A stretch of 64,000 nucleotides of DNA from NCBI GenBank assembly GCA_019057795.1, contig JAHLWS010000049.1, forward strand, positions 62,001 to 126,000, read 5' to 3'. Position 1 is the first letter of the stretch, and each line of letters opens with the position of its first letter. This DNA comes from Promethearchaeota archaeon (GTDB lineage: Archaea; Asgardarchaeota; Lokiarchaeia; Sigyniarchaeales; SOKP01). Under the pieces are notes generated by a model, which worked only from the letters and a program-made list of their open reading frames with translations, did not search any database and was not told the DNA's origin. The position numbers and the translations under genes are program-made. Below, one piece after another: positions 9,079 to 17,803 of this stretch.

Positions 9079-9957
9079 GTGACATCTATAGGTAAAATAA
9101 AAAAAACAGAACGTAAAATAATAATTAAGATGTATCAATTTGCAAAAGAATTGTCAAATTCAGATAATCCACAACTTTATGAACTTGGACACTATCTAAC
9201 GGACAACATTATTTCAAAGATTTGCATGCTCGTCGCAATAGAAAATAACAAAAAAATTACAAAAAAAACACCTAAAGGGAAGGAATATTCGTTGTCCTTT
9301 CGTAAGCTATATAATAGTGTATTAAAAGAAATATACCCGAGCGTGCCTGATTATGAAGAGATAGAAAGTCTACACGAAGAAAGAAATATATATCAACACG
9401 AAGCGCGGTCAATATCTCATCATTTCAATCGTCAGTATGCTCTAGATTATTTAGAAAAAGTAAAGGAAATAATGATAGCTACAAATATCCTCGATATACA
9501 CGGTGAAACCGAAGCAACTAAATATTTTTCAGAAGATAACAAAGCCCTACCTGATAATGAGACCAAGAAAAAAAATAAAAAAATTCAGAAAAGGTGTCTA
9601 AAATCTTTAAATACTCTTTGTTCTTATTTATATGGAATTGAAGTAGGGCATTATGACAAGGACGCCCCAAAGGTAATTTCCTCGTTAAGTTTGTTAAAAA
9701 CTTATAAAGATCTAATCTTACCGTTAGGCATTACTTACTTGGATGTATCTACGAAAATAACAACAGGAATGTTCGCATTTTTGGATGGTGTTAAAATATT
9801 CGTTAACGTAGATTGCGAAAGGAGCCTGGAAATTGTTTTAGATCTTTATCAATTTAAAATTGTTACAATTCATAAGTTCCATATTGATGGCAGGGAATTT
9901 CAAGGTTTTGAAGAGGTTTCTCAGATTTTAGAATGCATACGTAAAAGAATATTATGA
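9079..9957 (+). CDS. HEPN-like protein, 292 aa
   Basis: Starts at GTG 9079 with AAAGGTGA just upstream as ribosome site. The N-terminal half is helical and includes HEERNIYQHEA with R102 and H107 in an R-x4-H arrangement, as in HEPN RNases. A Lys-rich linker (KKKNKKIQKR) follows near residues 165-180. The C-terminal half (about 185-292) looks like alternating strands and helices and is unrecognised; it may be a separate sensor or effector domain. It is transcribed away from the two other HEPN-like genes. Function is unknown; an RNA-cleaving defence role is an inference from the motif. Confidence 0.5.
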   Translation: MTSIGKIKKTERKIIIKMYQFAKELSNSDNPQLYELGHYLTDNIISKICMLVAIENNKKITKKTPKGKEYSLSFRKLYNSVLKEIYPSVPDYEEIESLHEERNIYQHEARSISHHFNRQYALDYLEKVKEIMIATNILDIHGETEATKYFSEDNKALPDNETKKKNKKIQKRCLKSLNTLCSYLYGIEVGHYDKDAPKVISSLSLLKTYKDLILPLGITYLDVSTKITTGMFAFLDGVKIFVNVDCERSLEIVLDLYQFKIVTIHKFHIDGREFQGFEEVSQILECIRKRIL

Positions 9958-10057
9958 GAGACGTTTAGGAATTAACCTTTTTAATCCTTCGTGTTCTACG
10001 ACTCTATAAGTTAAAAAAGAGATATAGAAACAAAATGAACGAACTACTTCTTTTTTT

Positions 10058-10384
10058 TTATTTACCCTTAGAAAAATCTCTAAAATCCCGAAATTGATTA
10101 CCGCTTTCGACGGATGTTTCACGCTCGTCTTCAGAACCCTCAGTTCCCACTTCCCTCTCGAGTAAACTCTTTACGAACTCCTCTACGGCGACTTTGTACT
10201 CGCCAACTCTGCTTTTAGGTACTTGAAAAAACAAAAAAGCCGAATCCGCCCCCAAAGTTAACTCGATCGCGAACTTACCCTCAACGAACTCCCGAACAGC
10301 CTCTCGGTACTCCAATATCTTGCTCGAAGGAACCCTAACGCTCACCCAACCCGATGCCTCGCCAAACTTACGCTTTCTACCCAA
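10058..10384 (-). CDS. Small protein with an internal duplication, GC-richer than surroundings
   Basis: A 108-residue protein from a TTG start. It has two similar segments, VRVPSSKILEYREAVREFVE at about residues 16-35 and FQVPKSRVGEYKVAVEEFVK at about 52-71, so it is an internal repeat of roughly 35 residues, each strand plus helix. The tail is acidic then Ser/Arg-rich. Its codons (many CGN, GCG, CTC) are far more GC-rich than neighbouring genes, and the DNA upstream carries GC-rich repeats, which suggests recent arrival, perhaps from a plasmid or virus. The layout could suit a small nucleic-acid-binding protein. No family recognised. Confidence 0.45.
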   Translation of the reverse strand: MGRKRKFGEASGWVSVRVPSSKILEYREAVREFVEGKFAIELTLGADSAFLFFQVPKSRVGEYKVAVEEFVKSLLEREVGTEGSEDERETSVESGNQFRDFRDFSKGK

Positions 10385-10480
10385 GAATCCAAACCAAAAC
10401 TAGTTAAAACTTTCTTAAATTATAAGTTAGAAGAAACGATTTTAAACCGCTTGAATTTTAAAATAAAAACTTTCGAAAAT

Positions 10481-10542
10481 TTCGCGACTCGAATTTACGC
10501 GTTCCGAGACTCGAAATACCCTCCCTCCTTTTCCGAGACTCG
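10481..10542. repeat. Short GC-rich direct repeats (TTCCGAGACTCG)
   Basis: TTCCGAGACTCG occurs at 10502-10513 and again at 10531-10542, with a related TTCGCGACTCG at 10481-10491. They lie just upstream of the GC-rich 108-aa gene and stand out from the AT-rich background. They could be operator sites for that protein or relics of a mobile element. Confidence 0.4.
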
Positions 10543-10675
10543 TAAAAACCCTATGTATCTTGATATATTATACGAAAGTATTAAAAAAATTAAAAAATAT
10601 TTCTCTCAAGTGCGGCAATCTTAATGTACTCTTCAAATTCAATTTGAAGTTAAAAATGTAATAAAAATTAGATAT

Positions 10676-12946
10676 TTACTTGTATAAGTCCGCTGTAGAG
10701 TCTTTGATATTTCTAGACACTGTAATTACTTTTGCCATATCTTCATACTTCTCAATAATATTAGCTGGTAAAGTAGATGCGATTTTAGAGAGCGCAAATT
10801 CAAAATGTTTGTATTCGATTTTATCTATATCTTCCTTTTTTTCTCTTATTGCTTGCATTCCCGCTTCTCTACAGACATTTTCTAAGTCAGCACCGCTATA
10901 ACCTTCAGTAATTTGGGCAATATGTTTCAATGAAACATCTTTGGCTAAGGGCATTTCGCTTGTATGAACTTCAAGTATCTTTATCCGTGATTCTAAATCA
11001 GGAACCGTTATATATAATAATCTATCAAAGCGACCAGGCCTTAATAGAGCAGAATCTACTAAATCTGGGCGATTGGTACTAGCAATTACTACAACTCCTT
11101 TTCTGTTCTCTAATCCGTCCATTTCTACAAGAATTTGATTTACAACTGAAGAAGTTACTCCCGATCCAGCTCCTTCATAAGAAATTCTAGCTGCCGTTAC
11201 TGCATCGATTTCGTCAAAATAAATGATCGAAGGAGACGCTTGACGCGCTTTTCTAAATATTTCTCTTACTGTTTTTTCACTTTCTCCAACCCATTTTGAA
11301 AAAATTTCGGGACCTTTCACAGTAATAAAATTAGATCGACTTTCATTTGCTATAGCTTTAGCCAAAAGAGTTTTTCCACATCCAGGGGGCCCAAAAAGTA
11401 AAATCCCATTTAATGGGCGAATTCCAGCTTTCTCAAAAAGTTTAGGATACTTTAAAGGCCATTCAACAGCTTCTCGCAACTCTTCTTTTATTTCTTCTAA
11501 GCCTCCAACATCTTCCCAACCAATATTCGGAATATCTATCATTATTTCTCGCATCGCTGAAGGCTCAACCATATTAATTGCCTGCATAAAATCTTTATCA
11601 GAAATCCTTAAATCCTGAATTATATCACTAGGTATAGGCTCATCTAAATTAATTTTAGGCAATATTCTTCTTAACGCAAATAACGCTGCTTCTCTACACA
11701 CTGCCATAATATCAGCTCCTACAAACCCATAAGTTATCTCCGAATATTGATTAAGGTCTATATCTTCCTCAAGTGGCATTCCCCTTGTATGAATTTGCAA
11801 TATTTCTTTTCGTCCTTTCACCGTAGGAACTCCAAATTCTATTTCACGATCAAATCTTCCTGGTCTTCGTAAGGCTTCGTCTAATGCATTAATTCTATTT
11901 GTAGCACCTACAACAATTATATGACCCCTACTTTGTATCCCATCCATCAATGAAAGCAACTGAGACACAACTCGTCTTTCTACTTCTCCGGATGTATCGC
12001 TTCTTTTAGGAGCGATAGAATCAATTTCATCAATAAATATTATAGAGGGTGCATTTTTTTCCGCATCGTCGAATAACTCCCGAAGCCTTCCCTCACTAGC
12101 TCCATAAAATTTGCTCATAATTTCTGGACCATTTATAGAAATAAAATAAGCGTTTGATTCTTGAGATACAGCTTTTGCCATTAAAGTTTTCCCCGTACCT
12201 GAAGGTCCATAGAAAAGTACGCCTTTTGGGGGCTCAATATTTAACCTATGAAAGAGTTCTGGGTGTTTTAGGGGTAATTCTACCATTTCTCGAATTCTCT
12301 GGATTTCGTCAGTTAAACCACCTACATCGTCATAAGTAACTATTCCTCCAGATATGTTTAGTAAAGCAACTCGTTTATTAACTTTAATTCTAGTATCACG
12401 AGTGATTTTTACAATTTTGTTAGCTGGTGATGTATTTTCAACGACCAGTCTTAATAGACCTAAAGTTGGTCTCCTCTTGGTTCTCATGAACATATTCATC
12501 ATCTGATTCATTGGATTATCCGGATCTGTCTTTTGATAAACAGCTCCTAAAACTTCGACTATATCTCCTGTAACAACGGGTTTATCAATTAGTTTTGCTA
12601 AAATAGATTCGGATTGTTTTTTTAAATCTATATTGGCTTTAGTTGGTGTTAACACAATCTCTTCGGCAGGATATATTTTCGCAAGTTTAATTGAAATAAA
12701 CTCACCAATCGTTGCCCCAGCATTAAGTCGTTGAAGTCCATCTAATCTTATTGTCCCCCTCCCTTTATCAGCAATGCTAGCTACGACTATACCCGTAGTT
12801 TTCTTTTTTCCCCTTATTTCAATTATGCTTCCCGTGCTTAAACCCATATTTTCAACAATTTCTTGGTCAAGATAACATAATGAACGGCCGCTACGAGATT
12901 TTTCTAGCTCTTCTATCCTTACTTTAATTTCTTTTATTGAAGACAT
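10676..12946 (-). CDS. CDC48/VAT-type AAA+ ATPase
   Basis: A 756-residue unfoldase with the full archaeal VCP layout: a double-psi barrel N-domain (about 1-195), D1 with Walker A GPSGTGKT at 247-254, Walker [13 protein letters not shown] and [12 protein letters not shown], and D2 with Walker A GPPGCGKT, Walker [11 protein letters not shown] and [11 protein letters not shown]. Both rings keep sensor and arginine-finger regions. It unfolds proteins and pulls them from complexes, feeding the proteasome. The N-domain contains a methionine-rich loop at about residues 145-154 ([11 protein letters not shown]), unusual for the family. The C-terminus lacks the HbYX tail; it ends ADLYK. It is a single gene with its own promoter. 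Confidence 0.97.
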   Translation of the reverse strand: MSSIKEIKVRIEELEKSRSGRSLCYLDQEIVENMGLSTGSIIEIRGKKKTTGIVVASIADKGRGTIRLDGLQRLNAGATIGEFISIKLAKIYPAEEIVLTPTKANIDLKKQSESILAKLIDKPVVTGDIVEVLGAVYQKTDPDNPMNQMMNMFMRTKRRPTLGLLRLVVENTSPANKIVKITRDTRIKVNKRVALLNISGGIVTYDDVGGLTDEIQRIREMVELPLKHPELFHRLNIEPPKGVLFYGPSGTGKTLMAKAVSQESNAYFISINGPEIMSKFYGASEGRLRELFDDAEKNAPSIIFIDEIDSIAPKRSDTSGEVERRVVSQLLSLMDGIQSRGHIIVVGATNRINALDEALRRPGRFDREIEFGVPTVKGRKEILQIHTRGMPLEEDIDLNQYSEITYGFVGADIMAVCREAALFALRRILPKINLDEPIPSDIIQDLRISDKDFMQAINMVEPSAMREIMIDIPNIGWEDVGGLEEIKEELREAVEWPLKYPKLFEKAGIRPLNGILLFGPPGCGKTLLAKAIANESRSNFITVKGPEIFSKWVGESEKTVREIFRKARQASPSIIYFDEIDAVTAARISYEGAGSGVTSSVVNQILVEMDGLENRKGVVVIASTNRPDLVDSALLRPGRFDRLLYITVPDLESRIKILEVHTSEMPLAKDVSLKHIAQITEGYSGADLENVCREAGMQAIREKKEDIDKIEYKHFEFALSKIASTLPANIIEKYEDMAKVITVSRNIKDSTADLYK

Positions 12947-12992
12947 GATGAAAATTGATTAATTATTTATAGTATTAAAATATTACAGTTTC

Positions 12993-13005
12993 AAATTTAT
13001 ATAGT
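12993..13005 (-). promoter_or_regulatory. TATA box of the CDC48 gene
   Basis: On the minus strand this reads CTATATAAATTTG (complement of 12993-13005), a good archaeal TATA element about 50 bases before the ATG at 12946. The match is by eye; no start site is known. Confidence 0.5.
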
Positions 13006-13066
13006 AAATGGTAATTTATGTTTTTTTCTATTTTTTTTTATAATTGTCGAGTAAGAATTAATAAAT

Positions 13067-13867
13067 TTAATAGGAAATTTCTAAGTTTAAGTTCTTTTCT
13101 AGAAATGTTATATATTCCTTTGAAATTTTTGAGTCTTTAAGAGATAAATTTAAAGATTTTTTAATAAATAATTTTCTTAATTTTAATATTCTATTTTTAT
13201 AGATTTGCAACTCTGGATTCTTTAATAACTCTCCAACAATAAGCCTAGTTTGTTTATCTAATACCTTGTGATACCGATCAATAATTTGAACTTCGTTTCT
13301 CCTTGTTGTATCGCTTTTTCTCGCCAATTTTAAGTTAGTATTAAAAATTATAACTAAATTCGTTATTTCTATTTTTAGATTCTCAGTTTTCGATAAATCA
13401 TAACTTTTTAGTGGTTTATCCCAATTATAATTATGAAAAGAATCAAATTTTTCATTCACATTAAATATTACTTGGTTTGGAATCGTACAACCCCTTTTTT
13501 CATTCCATTTAACACATACTTCGAAGGGTGTTGCTATATAAATAAAAAAGAAGTATTTTTTTAAATTCTCAGCGATTTCTTTTAAATCATGTCTCATGCT
13601 TGTATAATAATTTAAATCGTCGCTAATAACAATAAAATTGTTCTTTAAAGAAGATTCTATTCTCTCTAAATTAGTTTTTCTTACAAAATGTTCATTTTTG
13701 GAATTAAATTTATTTGGAAAATGAATATTCCTAATTTTGTCAGGGTCTATTATTTTAACCTTATACGAAGTTATTTGCTCTATAGTTTCTTTTAGCAAGA
13801 TTGCAAATGTAGTTTTACCCGAAGCTGGTAATCCAACTAAAACTATTAAAAAGTTTTGATCAATCAC
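13067..13867 (-). CDS. pstK: L-seryl-tRNA(Sec) kinase-like P-loop kinase (PSTK)
   Basis: A 266-residue kinase. Walker A is GLPASGKTT near the N-terminus. It then has DPDKIRN, SDDLNYYTSMRHDLKE, a strand ending IYIATP, WNEKRG, and a Pro-Asn-Gln-Val...FD...W pattern. This order and spacing match archaeal PSTK, which phosphorylates seryl-tRNA(Sec) so that SepSecS can make selenocysteinyl-tRNA. The close relative KTI12, which lacks a tRNA role in this pathway, is the alternative. Selenocysteine genes are known in Lokiarchaeota, which supports PSTK. The C-terminal 75 residues are basic and helical, suited to tRNA contact. Its start overlaps the upstream GIY-YIG gene by 8 bases, so they form an operon. 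Confidence 0.72.
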   Translation of the reverse strand: MIDQNFLIVLVGLPASGKTTFAILLKETIEQITSYKVKIIDPDKIRNIHFPNKFNSKNEHFVRKTNLERIESSLKNNFIVISDDLNYYTSMRHDLKEIAENLKKYFFFIYIATPFEVCVKWNEKRGCTIPNQVIFNVNEKFDSFHNYNWDKPLKSYDLSKTENLKIEITNLVIIFNTNLKLARKSDTTRRNEVQIIDRYHKVLDKQTRLIVGELLKNPELQIYKNRILKLRKLFIKKSLNLSLKDSKISKEYITFLEKNLNLEISY

Positions 13868-14144
13868 TTACTTCTTCAGCTTCATCAAAGGTTTTTATTA
13901 ATTCTATTTTTTGTTTCCTAGAAAAAGTTTTAATTTCTAGTTCTCTCCTCATCGCATCCTTTCTTTCCATAAAAGATTCGAAATATTTTAATTGAATTTT
14001 CTTTTTCCCTCGACAAAATTTAGCCCCAGTTCCCTTTTTATGTTCTTGTAATCTTCTGTTAAGATTATTAGTATAACCCGTATAGAATCTTTTTTTGTTA
14101 TTTTTCGCAATCGTTTCTAATATATATACGAAATAAAGAGACAT
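13860..14144 (-). CDS. GIY-YIG domain protein (UPF0213-like)
   Basis: A 94-residue single-domain protein. It has the first motif as YFVYILE, then FYTGYTNNLNRRLQEH with the conserved Tyr, Thr-Gly and Arg, and later GAKFCRG and the glutamate-containing helix AMRRELEIK. These are the catalytic parts of the GIY-YIG nuclease fold. Such stand-alone proteins (UPF0213/YhbQ type) may cut branched or damaged DNA, but their cellular role is not settled. It is translated first in a unit with the PSTK-like gene, overlapping by 8 bases; no functional link is obvious. Confidence 0.85.
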   Translation of the reverse strand: MSLYFVYILETIAKNNKKRFYTGYTNNLNRRLQEHKKGTGAKFCRGKKKIQLKYFESFMERKDAMRRELEIKTFSRKQKIELIKTFDEAEEVSD

Positions 14145-14364
14145 GTCAGATTCACTATTTATAAAATGCTTTTTTTCCTATTTATATTTTAGGCGTATAT
14201 TTAATATTTTAATGTTGTTAAAAGAAAGTGTGCAATTCAGTATATATATGTATTATATCTTCTTAATTAAAAATTAAAAATTAAATTTATTAATAAAAAC
14301 TTATATAATTTTTAAAGGAAGCTTTTGATTTTTTAGGTGTGGTGCTATTCCTCTAGGTATTTGC

Positions 14365-14982
14365 TTGATTAAATGGGATGAGATTCTTGGTGGAAATATA
14401 TACATGAAATATCCCAATGATGTAGCAATTCCTGATAATGTCGTACAACAGATCCAAATTTCGCACAATTTCGTTGAATCGTACATTACAATTGAAGAAA
14501 AGAATTGGAATTCAATTTCATATTATAACGAAGACAAAGAAATCATTATCGTATTAGTTTTAGATAAATACGACGACAGTTCAGATTATACCGTTATTTT
14601 AGATGAGTTCAAAAAAGAGTTAGAGTTAGAGTTAAACGAAGATAGCCTCAAAGAACATATAGAAAGAATATATAATCTTTCCTTAAAAGTTTTTAGAACT
14701 AGAGACGAAGTAATAGCGAAATTAAGCAATGAAGTAGCTCATCTTAAAACTATGGAATATGATTTTAAAAAGAAATTTGAAATGATTTTAAAATCAGATC
14801 ATCTAAAAGTAAAGAGCAAAATTCAGTTTTTATTAGCAATTAACGAAGAAATGAAATATAAGGATATTAAAAAATCTATTAATACTAGTAAAAGATGGTT
14901 AGATAGTGTCCTTGACGCTCTTTCTAAAAATAAAATTATCAAGTATGATAACGAAAAAGATACCTATTATCTTATTGTTTGA
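14365..14982 (+). CDS. Longin-like sensor with C-terminal winged helix
   Basis: A 205-residue protein. The beginning, KWDEILGGNIYMKYP followed by QIQISHNF and a two-strand SYYNEDKEIIIVLVLD segment, follows the longin/roadblock-like pattern common in Asgard proteins that pair with small GTPases. A coiled-coil-prone linker spans about 95-150, and the last 55 residues look like a winged helix (DIKKSINTSKRWLDSVLDAL). The TTG at 14365 is the first normal start, but the frame is open upstream to 14329 and encodes IPLGICLIKWDE, which would complete the first strand; an ATT at 14347 after AGGTGTGGTG may be the real start. Role unknown; GTPase-linked regulation is inferred. Confidence 0.5.
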   Translation: MIKWDEILGGNIYMKYPNDVAIPDNVVQQIQISHNFVESYITIEEKNWNSISYYNEDKEIIIVLVLDKYDDSSDYTVILDEFKKELELELNEDSLKEHIERIYNLSLKVFRTRDEVIAKLSNEVAHLKTMEYDFKKKFEMILKSDHLKVKSKIQFLLAINEEMKYKDIKKSINTSKRWLDSVLDALSKNKIIKYDNEKDTYYLIV

Positions 14983-15090
14983 ATATATCTAAACACTCTT
15001 TAATAAAAAAATACATTATTAAAAAAGTTCTTACTTTTATTATTATAAATTCAAAATTTGAATCTTTTAAAAATAATTGGATAAAAAACC

Positions 15091-16224
15091 ATGAACCTTT
15101 CAGATGAAGAACAAAATGAAGTCCTAAAAGTAATGAAATCTCAAATGTTAACACTACTGCACGGTGAATATGTTAAAAAATTTGAGGAAGAATTCGCTCG
15201 TTACATTGGCGTAAAACACGCTATTGGTGTTAATACCGGGACTGCTGCGTTACATATGTCTATAGCCGCTTTGGATATAGGGCCCGGAGATGAGGTTATT
15301 ATCCCTCCTTTTACATTTATCGCGACTGCTAGCTCAATTCTGCATAACAATGCTATTCCTATATTTGCAGATATAGATAATAAATCCTATACTATCGATC
15401 CCGAATCCGTGAAAAAATCTATTACGGATAAAACTAAGGCAATTATTCCAGTTCATTTGGCGGGTATTTCAGCCGATATGGGTGCCCTTAAAGACATTGC
15501 AAACGATTTTAATTTATATCTGATTGAAGACGCTTGTCAATCGCATGGAACAAAATATTTGGGTAAGAAAGTTGGTTCTCTTGGAGATATTAACACTTTT
15601 AGTTTTTACCCTTCAAAAAATATGACTACTGGAGAAGGCGGTATGATAACAACAAACAACGACGAGCTAGCTGAACAATGCCGTTTACTTAGACATCACG
15701 GTGAACCAGAGTGGTACGTATACAATCGTTTAGGTTATAATTATAGGATGACTGAAATACAAGCCGCAATAGGAAGAGTTCAATTAAAGAAAATCGATAA
15801 ATTTATAGAAATAAGAAATAAAAATGCTATGTATTTAACAGAAGCAGTAAACAAAATAGACGGAATTGATCCACCTTATATCCCTGATTATTGTGAACCC
15901 GCTTTTAATTATTGGATAGGGCGTATTCATCCTAAAAAACTCGGTTTGAATAAAGCTGAATTTTTAAACAAATTTCCTAAGAGTAAAGTCCTTTACCCTA
16001 AACCCTTATACGAAACTAAATTATTCAAGGAAAAAATCGCGTATCCAAAAGGATGTCCCTGGTCGTGTCCTTATTATGGCAAAGAAATAGATTATAATAA
16101 AATAGAATTACCTATAGTTGATAAAGTTACCAAAGAGATTTTTGCTTTAGATATCCACCCAAAAACGACTAAAGAGGGTCTAGATCAGAGTATTAATTCA
16201 ATGCAGAACATAATCAAGAAATAA
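15091..16224 (+). CDS. DegT/DnrJ/EryC1/StrS-type sugar aminotransferase
   Basis: A 377-residue PLP enzyme that transaminates keto-sugars bound to nucleotides, for glycans or surface polymers. It shows GVNTGTAALH (phosphate binding), EVIIPPFTFIATAS, EDACQSHG and FSFYPSKNMTTGEGG with the PLP lysine at residue 176. Length is typical. The start, ATG 15091, has no strong ribosome site. It is followed 25 bases later by acylphosphatase. A second, distinct member of this family lies at 26629 next to an oxidoreductase, so this chromosome region contributes at least two sugar amination steps. Substrate unknown. Confidence 0.9.
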   Translation: MNLSDEEQNEVLKVMKSQMLTLLHGEYVKKFEEEFARYIGVKHAIGVNTGTAALHMSIAALDIGPGDEVIIPPFTFIATASSILHNNAIPIFADIDNKSYTIDPESVKKSITDKTKAIIPVHLAGISADMGALKDIANDFNLYLIEDACQSHGTKYLGKKVGSLGDINTFSFYPSKNMTTGEGGMITTNNDELAEQCRLLRHHGEPEWYVYNRLGYNYRMTEIQAAIGRVQLKKIDKFIEIRNKNAMYLTEAVNKIDGIDPPYIPDYCEPAFNYWIGRIHPKKLGLNKAEFLNKFPKSKVLYPKPLYETKLFKEKIAYPKGCPWSCPYYGKEIDYNKIELPIVDKVTKEIFALDIHPKTTKEGLDQSINSMQNIIKK

Positions 16225-16249
16225 ATAGTAGGGTGAGAATCTTCTTTTT

Positions 16250-16522
16250 ATGAAAAGAATTATAATCAAAGTATATGGAAGCGTTCAAGGTGTTTTCTTT
16301 CGCTACACTACACGTAAAGTGGCACGCACAATAGGTTTAACTGGATTTGTTAAAAATCTGGCTGATGGAAGCGTTTATATCGAAGCTGAAGGAAACGAAA
16401 GCGACTTAAAGAAATTACTTGAGTTCGCAAAAAAAGGTCCGAAATATGCTAAAGTTGAAAATATAAAATATGAATTTAAAGAAGCTCAAAATAAATATAA
16501 GGGTTTCGATTACTTCGTTTAA
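16250..16522 (+). CDS. acyP: Acylphosphatase
   Basis: A 90-residue protein of standard length. It has GSVQGVFFRYTTRKVA, where the arginine binds phosphate, and GFVKNLADGSV with the catalytic asparagine. It hydrolyses carboxyl-phosphate bonds such as acetyl phosphate and 1,3-bisphosphoglycerate. It lies 25 bases after the sugar aminotransferase on the same strand and may be co-transcribed with it. Confidence 0.95.
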   Translation: MKRIIIKVYGSVQGVFFRYTTRKVARTIGLTGFVKNLADGSVYIEAEGNESDLKKLLEFAKKGPKYAKVENIKYEFKEAQNKYKGFDYFV

Positions 16523-16628
16523 TGAGGATTTTTCTCAAATAATTTCACATCTTTCTACTTTAATTTCCAAGGAATATATTACGTAGATATTATTAAAGAA
16601 AATAAATAATATTTCGATATTATTACTC

Positions 16629-16982
16629 ATGTCAGTATTATTAAAGAGAAATAAATTCCTTCAATTCTTTCAATCTATCAACCATAATAAAATCAAATAT
16701 CAAGGACCATTAATTTTAAGGATGTACGGTTTATTAAATGAATTAGAATTGCGTAATGAAAATAGATACATTCTATGTAATTTCATAGATCAAAATAGTG
16801 AATTATTCGATTTAAAAAGGGATATATACAAAAACAATCACGATGTATCCTTGAATCAATTATTTCTCTTTGCCTATCATAAAGCTAGGACAAATGATCT
16901 ATTAAACAACTTATATGGGGAATATTTTAACTGTATTGATGCAATATCGAAAAAAGTTGACACTCAGACTAATTTATCTTAA
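16629..16982 (+). CDS. Hypothetical protein, 117 aa
   Basis: Not recognised. A helical, Asn-rich soluble protein without motifs, signal peptide or membrane segments. It sits on the same strand 128 bases before a small GTPase. Composition matches neighbouring genes, so it is likely a real native gene, but nothing else supports a function. Confidence 0.5.
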   Translation: MSVLLKRNKFLQFFQSINHNKIKYQGPLILRMYGLLNELELRNENRYILCNFIDQNSELFDLKRDIYKNNHDVSLNQLFLFAYHKARTNDLLNNLYGEYFNCIDAISKKVDTQTNLS

Positions 16983-17110
16983 ATCCCGTTAATCGAGTTG
17001 AAATCTCATTACACCATAATTAAATACTCTTAAATATTTAGATGAAAATTATTAATAAGGATAAGTATTATTATGAAAGTAAAGAAAATCAATATTTTAT
17101 GTGAATAACT

Positions 17111-17647
17111 ATGACCACTGAACCTGAATCAAACTATATTATAAAAATTTGCTTACTCGGAGAAGCCAATGTCGGTAAAACCTCATTGGTTTATAGATTT
17201 ATCGAAAATAAATTTAAAGATAATTATAAAAGCACTCTTGGCGTAAACCTTTTAAAGAAAGATATGGAACTTAAAGGGTATGGCGATGTTTCTGCTCAGA
17301 TATGGGATCTTGGTGGTCAAGAAAGCTTTAGAAGTCTCCGGAGGTTGTATTTAGAAGGCGCAAATGGCGCTTTAGTTATATACGATTGTACTAAAAGAAA
17401 TACTTATGAAAAACTTCATGACTGGATCCAAGACTTTAAAGACGCCAGAGGAGACGAGCCTTTGATTCTAATTGGAAACAAAAACGATTTAACTGATAAA
17501 ATCAAAATTACTGAGAGCGAAGCAAGCGAATTTGCAAAGAGTTATAACATGGAATTTGTATTCACTTCTGCTAAAACAGGATCTAATGTAGAAGAAGCTT
17601 TTTTAGAAATCACAAAAAAAATTTTGGATAAAAATTTGAATAAATAG
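17111..17647 (+). CDS. Rab/Ras-like small GTPase
   Basis: A 178-residue GTPase: P-loop GEANVGKTS at 17-25, switch I threonine in YKSTLG, G3 DLGGQES, G4 GNKNDL and G5 TSAKTG. The intact glutamine suggests normal GTP hydrolysis. DLGGQ is closer to Arf-type wording than the usual DTAGQ of Rabs. There is no C-terminal cysteine or N-terminal myristoylation glycine, so membrane attachment must use a partner. It stands alone between a hypothetical gene and TBP. Confidence 0.93.
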   Translation: MTTEPESNYIIKICLLGEANVGKTSLVYRFIENKFKDNYKSTLGVNLLKKDMELKGYGDVSAQIWDLGGQESFRSLRRLYLEGANGALVIYDCTKRNTYEKLHDWIQDFKDARGDEPLILIGNKNDLTDKIKITESEASEFAKSYNMEFVFTSAKTGSNVEEAFLEITKKILDKNLNK

Positions 17648-17803
17648 AGATGTAGATTTAATCTCTACATATTTTATATCTGAATTTTTTCTCATTAATA
17701 AAGACTTTATAAACAAAAAATCATTTATAAAGAAATACCCTTTTTAGAAGAATATAATTTTTCTTAAATTAATTCAAATCATATTCATTAATATTGATGT
17801 AAG

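Noticed and set aside
13067..13867. KTI12 (chromatin-associated/elongator) instead of PSTK
   Set aside because: The SDDLNYY-x-SMR order and C-terminal basic region fit PSTK better; left as an alternative in the entry.
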